Of a stretch of 64,000 bases of DNA, positions 25,270 through 37,800 are shown in pieces. Under the pieces are notes generated by a model. It worked only from the letters and a program-made list of their open reading frames with translations, did not search any database and had not been told where the DNA came from. This DNA comes from Haliotis asinina (Eukaryota; Mollusca; Gastropoda; Lepetellida; Haliotidae). The DNA lies in the NCBI RefSeq assembly GCF_037392515.1, contig NC_090283.1:27296249-27360248 (forward strand), in the 5' to 3' direction. Made by a program: the position numbers and the translations under genes. Positions within the stretch are counted from its first letter, which is position 1. Each line of letters opens with the position of its first letter.

Positions 25270-28020
25270 AAAGTTGACAAATAGTTATTGGAAAACAAAG
25301 CATATCGACCGGATATGCAATAAAAATCGTTTTTTTCTCACTCCACAGATGTTAACAATCAAAAGCACACGTACTTTCCATAATCTGACGTCAAGCTTAA
25401 CCTATCCAATGCAAACAGTATGGCTAAATCTTCAGTGTAACAGTTATATGTTGCAAATTCCGATGCGCCACAAAGAGACTTGTGGATCTCTCGATCTCGC
25501 CAGTCTTTACTGACATTTTCGCAGTTTCAGGAGTGTTCGTGTAATATTTCAAGCTCATATATTGCATTTCCAGGGGATGTGGGTTGTGAAAGATACAGAC
25601 ATAAGCGATTTGCTCAAATATATCAAGAAACAAACATACGTTTTTTCGCAATGCATTTTCCTTCACGCTGTGGATGCATTCCACGACATACCGGCCGGCA
25701 CATGGAAGGAAATACGAGAGATATCGAATTTCTCAAAACATTTTGTTGTCCTTCCGTAACTCTTCAATGTTTGTGTGTGGAAATCAGCAGCACTTTATGC
25801 ATTCTATTGGCAGATCATGCAGATAGCACTCGTCAGATGAAGTGTTACCCTTGTACACTTTGAAGGAAATTTAAAATAATTTATATATTAACTATTGATA
25901 TAAAACATACGTTGAGATAGGAAAGTGGTTTTCTATTTTTTGCAGGAAAGGTGTGTAACCTATTCAAGAAGTAACTACATTTTCGTGCCTATTGGCATCT
26001 GTGTCCTCTTCTAGTCAGGTTGAATAACCTAACCAGTATTTCAGTTACACGACGTAGCCCTTTTGATGTAGAGGAAAGCGCTTGTCTGTGACGTTTTATT
26101 ACACCTACGAGCAATGACGTAAACTGACACCAACAACACAATCGGACGAATCGCTATATCGAACAGTCGAAAATACTGCCACACCTAAGGGACGTAACAC
26201 AGTAACTTGTGGTGCCTTGAACGACCAATTAAGTAACTGCTGCAGAGCGCACCACCCTTGACATCCTTGAGCCGCCCGCCTGCATCTGTACAACTAGTCC
26301 ATGGCTGTACTAAATGCTGAACCCATGGATCAACAGTAATTCAATCCTTGGGAGAGGCAAGTCTACGTAAATTGACAACACAGGACGCCACTCTGTTGGG
26401 GGAATGCGTGTATATGCCTTCTTTGAGAAATGATCATTTACTCTATTTTCATCATTACCTTAGGGACTTGTGCAAGTCTACAGTGCACCATGCACACGGG
26501 GCAAGGAGCCGTGCCTGTCTGTTCAGTTTTCAATATGAGTCTTGTTTCGTATCTTGCAAACATAAGAGTTGAATTTCACTCCTGTAATATTCATACATGT
26601 GTTTTGAAAACAGATTGCAACTTATTTATGTGCAACTGAATATCAAGCGTTATCGTATCTATACTTAATATTCAGTTGTGACTCGGGGATTTGTAAGGTT
26701 TAATTGTCAGACGCATCAGTGTTTGATTCCCCGCCGTGAGGCTGGTCTAAAATGGAGTACATTCTGCTCACTCACCCACATGAATATTCAGTAGGCTATT
26801 GTGAGTGCTGACGCAGACGAAACGAAAAAAAATGCAACTTTAATGGGTTTCCGTAGATTAACCATCGCCTGCTCAAGTGATCGAATAGAGGCTACACTGG
26901 TGGGAATACGTAATTACCAACTGGAACAAGCGTTACAGAAAAAAATATATATGACACCTCTCGTGTCAAAACACAGGGAAGAGCGTCATCTGCAAACCAA
27001 ATGGTACACACGCACAACTTTTGTCCTATATCTTTTTATGTTGTCGTCTTTCATATTTAAACTAAAGTTTTCAAACAAAACTAATTTCTAAATCTTTAAA
27101 TGAAGGTATTTCACGCATGGTAACTTGTGAATGTAGTTTCACCTTGATTCACCTATAATCAACACATGAAGTCATATATAGTGAAACAGACCAACAGTAT
27201 TACGGTAAGTCCTGTTTGTTGCTTGACGTCGAGTAGGAAGCGACTAACGGGATTGTATAGTCGTATCCCAGTCGATGCTCATAATGTTGATCACTGAATT
27301 GTCTGCTCCAGACTCTAATGTTTAGAGACTGCCGCCATACATGGGAAATTGCTGAGTGCGACGTCAAACAACAACCAACCATCAACAAAGAATATGTGTC
27401 GCTCTCGGCGGCCTTCAAACGGAGGCCTGTAGAAAATGGAACTCAACCAGTGATTGTTAATTTGATATTGTGATTTTGTCTGCTGCCTGACGAACAAATT
27501 CAGAAACTGGGCTCTGACAACAAATATTGGATGTTGAGACTAATAATCAAATCCGGAATCTGATAACATTTGAAAGAATATCAATGAATTGATAATGGAT
27601 TGTACAGTTCATAAAATAGCATATACTTGATGTGTTTAGTTCGTGGAATATATTTTAGTTTGTAGTTTTTTGGCATCCACAGTTACATGCTGTACACAGA
27701 AAAAAATGTTACATACATGAAATGCACGTTAATATATGAAAAAAAAAACCAAAATCGGTAACAAGGATTTTATGAGCGTTTCCATCATTACTGATTTCGT
27801 TACTGATTACTTTCGCTGAACGCCTCCGCCAGATATAATTGCAGCTGACGGCCGATAGTGTTTAAGTTTCGATCCTGGTTCAGACAATGAGATGATTGCT
27901 ATTACATGAGTATCCGTCCTCTAGTGTAGGATTCGAGACTGGTCGACAAAATAAGAAATCGAGCATTATTGTCCCGTTCATTCAGTGGCCTCTCCCCAGC
28001 AGTTTTGTCCTGAGATTCTC
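25270..28020. other. Intergenic sequence upstream of TFDP
   Basis: Besides the SINE B fragment at 27205 I see only short unsupported frames. A SINE-like box B ('tttgattccccg') near 26730 may mark another decayed tRNA-type retroposon. Confidence 0.45.
27205..27365 (+). mobile_element. SINE family B fragment
   Basis: 'gcgactaacgggatt', 'gatgctcataatgttgatcactgaattgtct' and 'gaaattgctgagtgcgacg' follow family B in order. Confidence 0.6.
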
Positions 28021-28027
28021 ACCGTGG

Positions 28028-28354
28028 CCTGTTTTCAACGAAAACGTACCAATGGAATTCACTTTAAACAAAAACGTAAATCACGTAAAGTGAAATGTAG
28101 ATTGCAAATCCTCATAACTTTACCTTGCCAGTTAAAAATATCACTATTAGAATTTTAATCAACTTAGAAACAAAGGTGTTTAAAAAATGATCACATTTTC
28201 AAATCGCTTATTACCTAAAGTGGAATACAGTTCTGATTTCAATTTTCAAATGGCAAGGTAAAATTGTGAGGATTCGCAATCTTAACTTCATTATATTTGA
28301 TTTCCTCTTTTGTATACAGTGAAATTCATCGGTACGTTTTCACCGCAAACAGAC
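28028..28354. mobile_element. Foldback element with ~120-bp inverted repeats
   Basis: The left arm (from 'cctgttttcaacgaaaacgt') and the inverted right arm share 'gaaaacgtacc', 'ttcact', 'acaaaa' and 'gattgc.aatcctca' in order over roughly 120 bp, enclosing an AT-rich spacer. No target duplication could be fixed. It lies just downstream of the tRNA-Arg gene's 3' end. Confidence 0.65.
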
Positions 28355-28784
28355 TTTTTAAGTAAAACAACGTAATGTTGTAATGTTGCCGTATTGCCAT
28401 GCTATTATACACCTGCGCTAAAGACCTTTTGGATTTAGAAAAAAAAAATTAAAAATATGTGTGTGATATGAGATGATCGGGCATACATATTTGTATTTAC
28501 TATCGCTGCTTTCATTGCTTATGCTAACATTTTGGAAAAAATATAATACACAAAGCATTTATTTAATAATAGTACCTATCCATTTGTATGGAAATTTCTC
28601 ATTATCCCTATCAGATGTTGAAGAATAAAAACTGGAATATCTGAGGAAGTAGGTGATGAAACACAAAGTATTTTTAAATATATGCATAACAAATAACTGA
28701 TGATTGATATGGCGCATATATATTGTTTTATGTACATGTAATAAGCGGGTATTTAAGGGAAAATAATTTAGTCAAAACAAAAGC

Positions 28785-28881
28785 ACCTCCGACGGGACTC
28801 GAACCCGCAATCCCCGGCTTTCACGTAGTATCACCAGTCCGGCTTAGGAGGCCGATGCCTTATCCATTAGGCCACGGAGGC
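28785..28881 (-). tRNA. tRNA-Arg (anticodon CCT) with 25-nt intron or insert
   Basis: The minus strand folds as a tRNA. Acceptor GCCTCCG pairs with CGGAGGT (one G-U). The D arm is GCCTAATGGATAAGGC. The anticodon stem TCGGC pairs with GCCGG around loop CTCCTAA (anticodon CCT). The T arm is GCGGG-TTCGAGT-CCCGT. The mature part is 72 nt and closely resembles animal tRNA-Arg-CCT. A 25-nt insert sits at the canonical 37/38 intron position. Its first bases repeat the 3' anticodon stem (AAGCCGG occurs twice, 25 nt apart). A TTTT run just past the 3' end (plus strand 28777-28780) fits a Pol III terminator. It could also be a tRNA with a small tandem duplication. Confidence 0.88.
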
Positions 28882-29289
28882 TTGGTGAATGAGACAGAAA
28901 TTAACAGTATCATTCGTACACCACACGTACGAGGCTCTGCACAACAAAAGTTTGCAGTATGACCATAAACAAGTGTGTCAGCAGCTGGAGTGTTGCAAAG
29001 ACTCCCGACATATGCCTTTGTTGGACAATATCGATGTATGCTGTGCGCAACTTAGAGCGCTAATAGATCTACAGTCTAGAGTCACGCTTCGCAGATCGCT
29101 CAGTTCTGCAGTATTTCTTTGCTGTGCAGGTGTTTACTCAAATGCATGTTATTGTTTGTCTGTAACTCGATACCAAAGTGAACGAGTGAAATCCGAGTCT
29201 CAACAATGTTGCTTGTCTGAACCAGCTTAGGCAGCTATTCATCACCGCAACACCTACAAACGGATTTACGGGAGGGAATCAAGTTTCAT

Positions 29290-29461
29290 GGCACGTACTT
29301 TTAGCAATATTCTACTTCTAGCCAAGTCATGATTGGGACAACCGAAATGGGCTTCACACGTTGTATCTCACTATCTGCATCCACATGAGGAATCGAACCC
29401 GCGGTCTCCGGTGTGAAGAGCGATCTTCCAATGGTTGTATCACCAAGCAACCGCACCGCCC
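29290..29461 (-). mobile_element. SINE family A copy
   Basis: 'cttttagcaatattct', 'gaaatgggcttcacacgttgta', 'aggaatcgaacccgcggtct' and a final 'caccgcc' match inverse family A. It sits about 400 bp from the tRNA-Arg gene. Confidence 0.75.
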
Positions 29462-30009
29462 TTCTCATGTCTAATGTGGACAGTCTATTTACGATGTATT
29501 TGATTGTTTTGCTAGAAGTCCCCTATTCCTAGAAGAAGCGTTAACTGTATTATTATTAATTATGTGTTTCAAATATTCCATTTAATTTCGGAGTGTGACT
29601 CTTGCCTGTAGTCAGTCAGTTGATATAATCCATAACCACAAATACATCAAAACAGTCCATAACGCCCCGTGTGTTACTCTTGCTTACAGTCAGTTAACAT
29701 GAGTCATGACAGAAAAATGAACTTCTTTGCAAAAGAACATCAGTCCTTACTTACAAATTAATCAAATGTCAGTATGTAAAATCACCAACAATGTTTTGTT
29801 AATAGCAGGCTAAGTTTCTATTCTTATGAATATGTACTTTGTAGGATGAAATGGTTGTGTGACTTAACCTTGAACCTCGCAATCAGCAGAGGCAATAAAT
29901 CCTCAAGCAGCTGAGACTAACTCCACTGACCATGGAGGGGCTTCTTTGTGGTTTAGAAACAGTGCAGTTTCAGTGACCATATTTTATTACATTGCCACGA
30001 TATGGCACT

Positions 30010-30250
30010 CCCAACAATTTCTGGCAGACCACAGGACTGGTTAGATGTAAATCTTGTCAGAACTGACCAAATATTACTTGCCCGCAAGAAATACAAAACT
30101 TCCTTTGTATAATAAAATGAAAACTTGTAAAACAACAATGATTTAACTCTTAACAAAACCACTGCACAGGCGAATTTGAGAATCTGGCAGTCTGTGTTGA
30201 AAAGAAACCCGTCCCAGGTGGTCGAGCAGGCATGTAATTTGATCACTGAC
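30010..30250. repeat. Dispersed repeat, copy 1
   Basis: Ordered blocks 'ggactggttaga', 'caggcgaatttgagaatctggcagtctgtgttgaaaa' and 'gagcaggcatgtaatttgatcactgac' recur at 59480-59650. Family unknown. Confidence 0.5.
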
Positions 30251-30326
30251 ATTACATTATGTCACCAGTCAACACAGAGCATTCCGTTCAGTTATCAGCT
30301 CCTTGAGAAGTAATCAGTAAGAAAGG

Positions 30327-30390
30327 TCAATGATTGTAAATGATCGAGTCTGTACCTGACAATCCAGTGACTGACATGAAGAACACTTAT
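30327..30390 (-). mobile_element. Short SINE family B remnant
   Basis: 'tgtaaatgatcgagtctgtacctgacaatccagtgactgacatga' matches the middle of family B only. Confidence 0.45.
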
Positions 30391-30992
30391 CTATACAACT
30401 GCGATAAGTCGGTGAAGTCTGACTGCCAGCCAGATCTCACAGTCGCCTCGTATGACCTAATATTAATGAAAGAAAAAGCCACACCAGGTCTAACCAACAA
30501 GAAATCATTTATTCCTAGTTACACATCATCTTTCATGACAGGAAAATCTCACTCGCACTCCAGACATGAATGGACAACAAAACATACAGACACAATGGCT
30601 GCTTGAATATACTCATCTTAACAGTATGACTTAAAATGTAACCGGTGAACAATGACAAGGGAGACCAGTATAGGATCTGGTCTTTTGAGGGTCCAAGACC
30701 ATGATCCTTTAAGTGTGTATTATTAACAAGATGAGTCAAGATAATTTATTCATACACCATAAATAGAAATCTGCATGAAGACACCTTTCATGGAAACAGC
30801 ACTGCTTACAAATGAGAAAACAAATAAGAAAAAATTCCTAAACAAGTGCACTTAAAATTATAAAACTCAAAACAAGTAAATCCATGTAATGCCATGTTAA
30901 AGAGGTTTTCCCATATCATTATCATGGAGTCCCTCTAAACTCTGCAAGACATGGAATAATAAACAATATGTAAAGATTGATAGTTTCCAACC

Positions 30993-31617
30993 CAGTCTAA
31001 GTAAACTCAGTCTCAGTGTATTTCGTTTCACTCCACCACTGACTCTAACAAAACCTAGTAGAAGGTCATGACAGGTAACCTTTGAGTGACCAATGACCGT
31101 CCAATCAAACGTGAGGCGATTAAATAGATTTAACCAATCAGACAACAGCTACTATTTAGGGATCGGAGGGACTTTCAAAATATTCAGGTCACTGACACAG
31201 ATCTCTCCACAAACAAAAATCAGCATATAATAGTTATTTGACCTGCAGTATATACGCTTTGGGGTTTCTGTTGACATGGTTACCACTACCTAATATTTTC
31301 CCAAGCTGACATCCCTGAATATTGCCCAAAACACTATTTTCAGCGACTGTTTATGCACTGTTGTCATCGTTGTACATATGCCGTATGCATCACCAGGAAG
31401 CGAGCGTACGCTAAATAGCATTCAGAATTGTTCGGGTATGAATCTTTCTGAGATAAAAAGTTCAAAAGGTATGTGCGAATGTCCACTTTCGCGATTTGGT
31501 AAGCTGTGTTCTGATTGGTCAGTCTCAAAGGTTACCTGACGCGACCTCCCATAAGGTTTTGTTCGACTCAGTAGTGGAGTGTAACGAAAAATACTGAGGA
31601 TAAGTTTACTTAGACTG
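30993..31617. mobile_element. MULE-like long-TIR MITE, complete
   Basis: The inverted ends CAGTCTAAGTAAAC.../...GTTTACTTAGACTG extend inward through an actcagt.tggagtg block to aggttttgtt and beyond. A ten-base flanking duplication GTTTCCAA(C/A)C is present at 30983-30992 and 31618-31627 (nine of ten match). There is no coding capacity. A 9-10-bp TSD with long TIRs is typical of Mutator-like elements, which is an inference from structure. It is the fullest copy of the family seen also at 1-294 and 21985-22207. Confidence 0.85.
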
Positions 31618-31653
31618 GTTTCCAAACATAATTAGAAAATGAACTTTAATAGA

Positions 31654-31799
31654 GAGTGAGTGAACTTTGTTTAATGCCGCATACAGCAATATTCCAGCAG
31701 AGAACACCAGAAATGGGCTTCACTCATTTTTGGGAATCAAACCAAGGTCTTTGACGTGATGAGTGAATGTTTTAACCATTAGTCCACCCTACTGACCCC
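31654..31799 (-). mobile_element. SINE family A copy
   Basis: 'agtgagtgaactttgtttaa', 'agcaatattccagca', 'ccagaaatgggcttcac' and 'aaccattagtccaccct' match inverse family A. It lies just right of the 30993 MITE. Confidence 0.7.
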
Positions 31800-32582
31800 T
31801 GATATTTTAATGGCTATGCAGGCTAGACCATGATATGTCAAAAGCATAACAGGTATGGGTTTTCAGTGATCCTAATTTTTAAATCAATATTTTCTAAATA
31901 ATATACTTTTTTTGTTGAATGTGGTCATTTAAATCTTAGTAAGTGACTTGTATGTTATACTGGTTTAGTTTTAACACAAATTTGTTGTGATTTCTACAAT
32001 GGAATGTGCTCTCTTGTGGTTTTCAAATGGTTCATGAATTCAGAACAAACACAAAACATCTTCAACACACTACATGTCAGACTTTCATGTTTAACATAAT
32101 TTCTTTATGAATAAATTCAGCTTTAAAATGAAAAAAAAAATTGAATATTTTCCAGTTTTAACAAGACAACCTCAAACATGTTCTGTGATGCAGAGTTAAC
32201 TGATTATTTGAAACACTGCATGACAAAGTTATCTATTTACAGATTTTACTTAATTTTTACATGAAGATACTCATATTTATTTGAACAGAAAATTCAAAAC
32301 AAACTGATGCATATTTGTAATAAAATTATTGATAAATGGATAGATTAAAAAATCAAATGTATTAATACACTAAATTCAAATATCTGTGAACTCATTATGA
32401 ATCAACATATTATGCAAATAATTAAGAAGTTCTTGCAACTTAAAACATTGGCTTTAATGGAAACTATTAACTGAGAACATTCCTAAGATGATTTTCAAAT
32501 GAGAATGTCAATGTTTCATGTGTGGAGACCATCTGTTTGGCAACCCTGATTATCTCCCTTACTTTCTAGGAGCATCTCATGA

Positions 32583-32745
32583 ATGAAACTGAGTGAGTAT
32601 AGTTTTACACCACTATTAGCCATATTCCAGCAATATCACGGAGACGGACACCAGAAATGGGCTTCACACATTGCACCTGTGTGGGAATATAAGTGTTCGT
32701 GTAACGTGCAAACACTTCAACCTGTAGACTACCCCACTGCCCCAA
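32583..32745 (-). mobile_element. SINE family A copy
   Basis: 'gagtgagtatagttttacacc', 'ccagcaatatcacggagacggacaccagaaatgggcttcacac' fragments and 'accccactgcccc' match inverse family A. Confidence 0.75.
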
Positions 32746-33282
32746 TGAATGAAACTGTGTGGAATTCATACATAAATGATTTACAAAACTGATAGGATTA
32801 TGTCAGTGTCAGTTGAATGACAACTGTAGTCATGATGATGATCATAATCATCATTATCTCTCCCAGTAACCATTTAAATAAGATGTTTTGCAATAAATAT
32901 GTATCTCCCATGTAGTGTTGTTACATGAAAAATCATACCTTGTAAACATGTACAAGAATGTAAAAAATTGACAAATGGCTTACATAGACTCCTGTTCTGC
33001 TTTACAATCACATTACTTGCCAAATAGGCATAAAATCTGCATTAAAGCACACAACGCACATATACTGGTATTTGATTCACCACACAGAAATCAGCAACAA
33101 TTAGAATTGCACCAGAGTAGACAATGTTATTTCAAGTTATTCACATATCAAACATATTTGAAAATAAATACAGCTCAGAGTTCTCAACCATTCCATGCAC
33201 ACATTCCATCCATGCTTGTATATACACAGGGATTTGAGACCATGCCATTGTCAGAAACGTGGCGAGAAAGACAGTCGCTAAA

Positions 33283-33593
33283 GGGGCCATTCATAATTTA
33301 TGGCATGGGGGAGCGATGAAGACTTTAAGGGGAGTGGAGGTGTCACCCATTTACTTCTGGGGAGGTAGGGGTTCATCAATTTTGTGCATCCAAAGAGTAA
33401 AAGAAAATGCTTAAAATGGAGTTGGGGATGGAGGGTCATTGAATTAGTACATGACTTGCAGCTACAGCGTGCGTGTGCGTGTCTCAGTTGCTTTGCACGT
33501 TTTATATTTAGGGGGAGCGGGACTCAAACTGTACATGCTTCTCCACAAAAATCATCATCTTCCTCCCCCTTGCAATAAATTATGAATGGTCTC
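33283..33593. mobile_element. PIF/Harbinger-like MITE
   Basis: The inverted ends GGGGCCATTCATAATTTATG and (inverted) GAGACCATTCATAATTTATT are flanked by TAA(A), as expected for Harbinger TWA targets. It is about 311 bp and non-coding. Confidence 0.7.
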
Positions 33594-34581
33594 TAAACAA
33601 CCTTTGTATTGCTTCATACAGGTATTGTCAAAACAACCTGGACCGTTTTTATCTAGCTTTTACACAGAAGGTTGTTCTGTACTTTTCCGAAACTGAAAAA
33701 CATGGGATTAACACAGTCAAAATAATATTCCACTATGTTGTAATATCTGGCTTGTGTCGGTGGGGAGGCAAGTGCCAGACTTTAATATCTACCATTTTGG
33801 TTAAGCATGGGTAGATATCTGAAGCCATACCCCAGAACAAAATGTGGTTCCCAATATCAAAACCAACTGATCAGTCACTTTGCAAACTGTATGAGATTTC
33901 ACCAGTAAGGGGTACATGTCCATAAAAATCGGAAATGCTGAATATCTACTGACAATTCATCATGGAAGCAAGTGACTGAATCAACGCCTAAAGGAGAAAA
34001 TCTTACTTTCATATCGTCAGTTGTTGATGTTCTTTGTAAATGGATGATTAGACTATCAATAATTATCAGAGCTCCAGATAATTTTACAAGCAATTGGGTA
34101 TTAACTCCCATGTCTGTTAATGTATGAGTCATTGCATTTTTTGAGGAGTAACCAGCATTTTGTATACTCCCAGTAGTTTAAAGAATTGAGTGCCTTTACA
34201 CATACTGTCTTTTCCCTATTGGGCAATTAAAACTTCTAAATATGCGAATATAAATGCTTCTCAATAGACCTAAGTTTTAGTAATTCTTATATTCCCAAAT
34301 CTAGTTGGCAGCCATTTTTGAACTGGCAACATGAAACTCACATGACTAGTGCAGTCAACTCCAGACAGTGGCTACGGGTATAACAGTATATGTATATATA
34401 GGCATGACTAAACATTTGCAAATGCTGTTGTAGAGTTCGGGTTCCACAACGAATTATCATTCGTAGGCCTATTTAGTTCATTGAGTACAGTATGCAAGCT
34501 ATTATAGCCCTATTGGGTTTCAGGTAATTCTTACGTGATCTTTGTATTCCCAGATTTGTAATAAATTGAGTAAATGTTATT

Positions 34582-34587
34582 TTTATT
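34582..34587 (-). promoter_or_regulatory. Candidate DNAJC3 polyadenylation signal (AATAAA)
   Basis: On the minus strand this is AATAAA, about 260 bp past the DNAJC3 stop codon. It is one of several AT-rich possibilities; transcript ends would be needed to choose. Confidence 0.3.
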
Positions 34588-34845
34588 GAGTACAATATGC
34601 AAATACGTGCCTTATCTGGAGCTCTTATTATAGATACTTATATCAAACTATACAATAAACAGATTATCAAAACATTTGAAGGACACTTTTCCCAACTTAC
34701 AAAACCTATGTTTGTTTGAATCTTGCATGCAATTAGGTCTTTTTCCCCATGTTTCTATGGCAACCATGAGAATGGGGAATATACAAATGGCCAATGTATA
34801 ATTTACAATGTCGAGCATAAAATAGCATCTAGGCCTCTTTGAGGG

Positions 34846-37800
34846 TCAATTGAAATGGAATTTGAAAGAATAGCCTCCTCCGCCGCCTCCACCTCCGAAT
34901 GGATTAAATCCCTGATGGAAGAATGGATGACCCTGATGTTGCTGCTGCTCCTCAGGGTCAAGAGGGTCCTCACCATTGTCAAAGCGTTGTCGCTTTTCTG
35001 TAAAACACCAAGCAGGAATAGTTGAGATTCTGTTATTTGTCAGATAACAAATTAAAACGAACAAAGGGGTTATGCATAATATTTCAGCCTATTTTCAGTG
35101 TTCATATTTCTGATTTTGGTGTGTTATATTATAGATAATGTACATTGACTTTTCCCCAAATTACTCCTGTCCTACCTGGATCAGTGAGCACTTCCTTTGC
35201 AGCTGCCAAATCAATAAACTTCTTTTCTGCTTTCTTTCTTTCATCTCCTTCAGGATATTTGTCTGGATGCCATACCATGGCCAGTTTCCTGTAAGCCTTT
35301 AGGATATCCTTCTTCCTGGCCGTCCTGAACACAAAACATGACATATTGATGTACGGCACAGAGGGATAAATGTAGAAGGGTGTCAGTGAGTTCCGTATAA
35401 TGTTACATACAGCAATACTCCAGCAATATCACAGTGTGGACACCAAAAATGGGTTTAACTCCTTGTACTTATGTGGGGAATTGAACTCGGTTCTTCCACG
35501 TGATGTGCGAATGCTTTAACCACCAGGCTACCCCACAGCCCCCAACACAACACTGTACACCTATACCTTACTGTGATCTAGGTTACCCCACAGCCCCCAA
35601 CACAACACTGTACACCTATACCTTACTGTGATCTATGTTACCCCACCACCATGATAAATGTAACAGATTAACATTTAATAATATCAAAACATAAGCATAA
35701 TAAATATACAAGTTATAGTTAATACTTTCAATTTTTAAAACTCATCCCATCTCATGTAGCGCACTTCTCCATGGTTTGATTTGTAACAGCAAATTACTCT
35801 CAACAGGTGGGAGATGGAAAACAGGAAGACACCAGCAGATAAAGGCTGCACTAGACTTTTCATCCTCTGAGTATAATTAGCAGTCGTATATTCATGGAAG
35901 CAATTGCTTGAGCAATGTTCCGGGGATACCCTTTAGCAACATAAAATCACCGCAGATGCGTCACACTTAGAGGTAGAGCCAGAGCCAAGGGGTTTTGGTT
36001 TGCAAGCCTTGACAAAATGAGAAACCAGCTTTGACCCATCCAGAAGAATGTGACCAAGGCCAATAAGACCTTCTTGCCGGACCTTAGTTTGTGTAGAACA
36101 ACCAGAAAGAGGCCTCTGATAAGGACAGTGAAAGAAATTCCCAGAGCATTATGATCCCAGACTAACATGTCCAGTATTGGAAACATGACATGGATGGTTG
36201 AGAGTTCAACCTGGCCTTGAATACCTCCACTTGAGGACTGGTGATAAGGAGGCAGGTTTTTACTTGGTGGTGAAGAAAGTCTATCAGCTGGAAAAACTGG
36301 AGGGTCAGATCCAGGAAGAGCAGCCATCCTACTATGGCTGGGATCACTGCCACACACTGAATGACACAGGGGTTCAAAATTTCTTTAAAAGCCACTTGCC
36401 ACAACCAACAGTAGCCATCAAACCGACTCCATCACAGAAGTTCAACTTCAACAGCCATTGTTTCTATACACAGGAAATTAAACATCATCTAATGTCACAT
36501 CTAAAGAGTAACACTTAACATTTGATTCACAATACATAATGTCTGTACAAGACTGGAGAACTGCAAATGGCAGTCACAAGAGTATCCAGGGACAGGTCAC
36601 ATCATCTGCCCAGACTTCCAGAGATGTCCTATGTTAGTACCGGTAACTGCAACAGGGGTGCCTTATATCGACCCCCTTCTCCAAAATCCTGCATCTGCTC
36701 CTGGGCTGGGTGTTTATTCATTTTCAGGGACCCAGGCCCCACCCCCAACACCTGGTTTGCGTGAGCTGTTCAGAGATGCTGGAAACTTTGTTTCAGGTTG
36801 TTTCCATTCCACATTCAAAAGAACAAGAGAGCTTGCACGATGTGAGATAGTGAAAGTCAGAAAATTAATGACTAACAAGGTACCAGTGATGATGGAATGA
36901 TCTGATTCCAAAAGGGCAGTTTAGTGAACGTTATAGTCTGTTAAGTCATTAATAGCTCCACATATTTAACAGTTTGGACAAATCCTAACTACAGATATTG
37001 AAGGGTCCTACCTTTTCACTCCTAATATCTTATAGTAGTCCCGTTTCTGGGATTGTTTGAGCATCTTTTGAGCTTTATTCAGGCCGTCTTGTACCCGTCG
37101 GTTGTTCTCATCAATATTAGCAGCCTCTTGATAATCGTTGATGGCTGAAACATAATCAAAAGTCAGCAACTTTATTTAGTTAAAGATGTATCTGAAAACA
37201 TTGAAAGAAATATGCATGTTTGGCAATACCATAGAGGATGGTACAAATACAATTTAGAAGCAGTGCCTTGGGTCTTAACAAGGAGAATGACATACAGTAA
37301 TATTCGTTTATAACGAACTCAAAGGGACTGTTGTTTTCAGTTCGTTGTAAGTGAAGTTCGTTCTAAGCGATTCGGGAATGTTCGTGAATATTCGGAAATT
37401 ACCGAGAATCGTCACCACGCCACTGGTTTCAGACAAGATCATGTTCACACAGAAAATAAAATAAGATAAAACCAACGAACATATAATTGTCATGGATCAT
37501 TCATTTCATCATCGATCATGTATTTTATCACGCATCTTTAACAAAATCAGTAATTTTGTGCTTCTGTGACGTCAGCCAATCATCAACTGACTTGCTGTCA
37601 ACAGACGAGCTTTCTCCGTGTGTCATGGCTGAACATATCCCTTGTCGCTTCTTAAATCTCTCTAACCACGACTGATTGGCCTTGAAATCTGTACAGTGTA
37701 TGTCCAAGTCTGCTGTCATGTCAGTCTTGGATTTACCGCCTGCATCTACAGCTTGGATGATTTGGTATTTTTGTCAAGATCTAGAGCTTTGCGTTGCCGT

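Larger units (their letters stand above)
31800..34580. other. Intergenic sequence downstream of DNAJC3
   Basis: AT-rich, with a SINE A copy (32583) and a Harbinger-like MITE (33283) listed separately. Nothing else supported. Confidence 0.5.

Noticed and set aside
25480-25863. Overlapping plus-strand frames (127 and 65 codons) divergent from TFDP, the second after an acceptor-like 'atttccag'
   Set aside because: No recognisable domain and the frames overlap each other and a minus-strand frame; could be a non-coding divergent transcript but nothing supports a protein.
35947-36518. Overlapping 136-codon minus and 106-codon plus open frames in a DNAJC3 intron
   Set aside because: Neither resembles a family I know, they overlap on opposite strands and no splice partners are evident.
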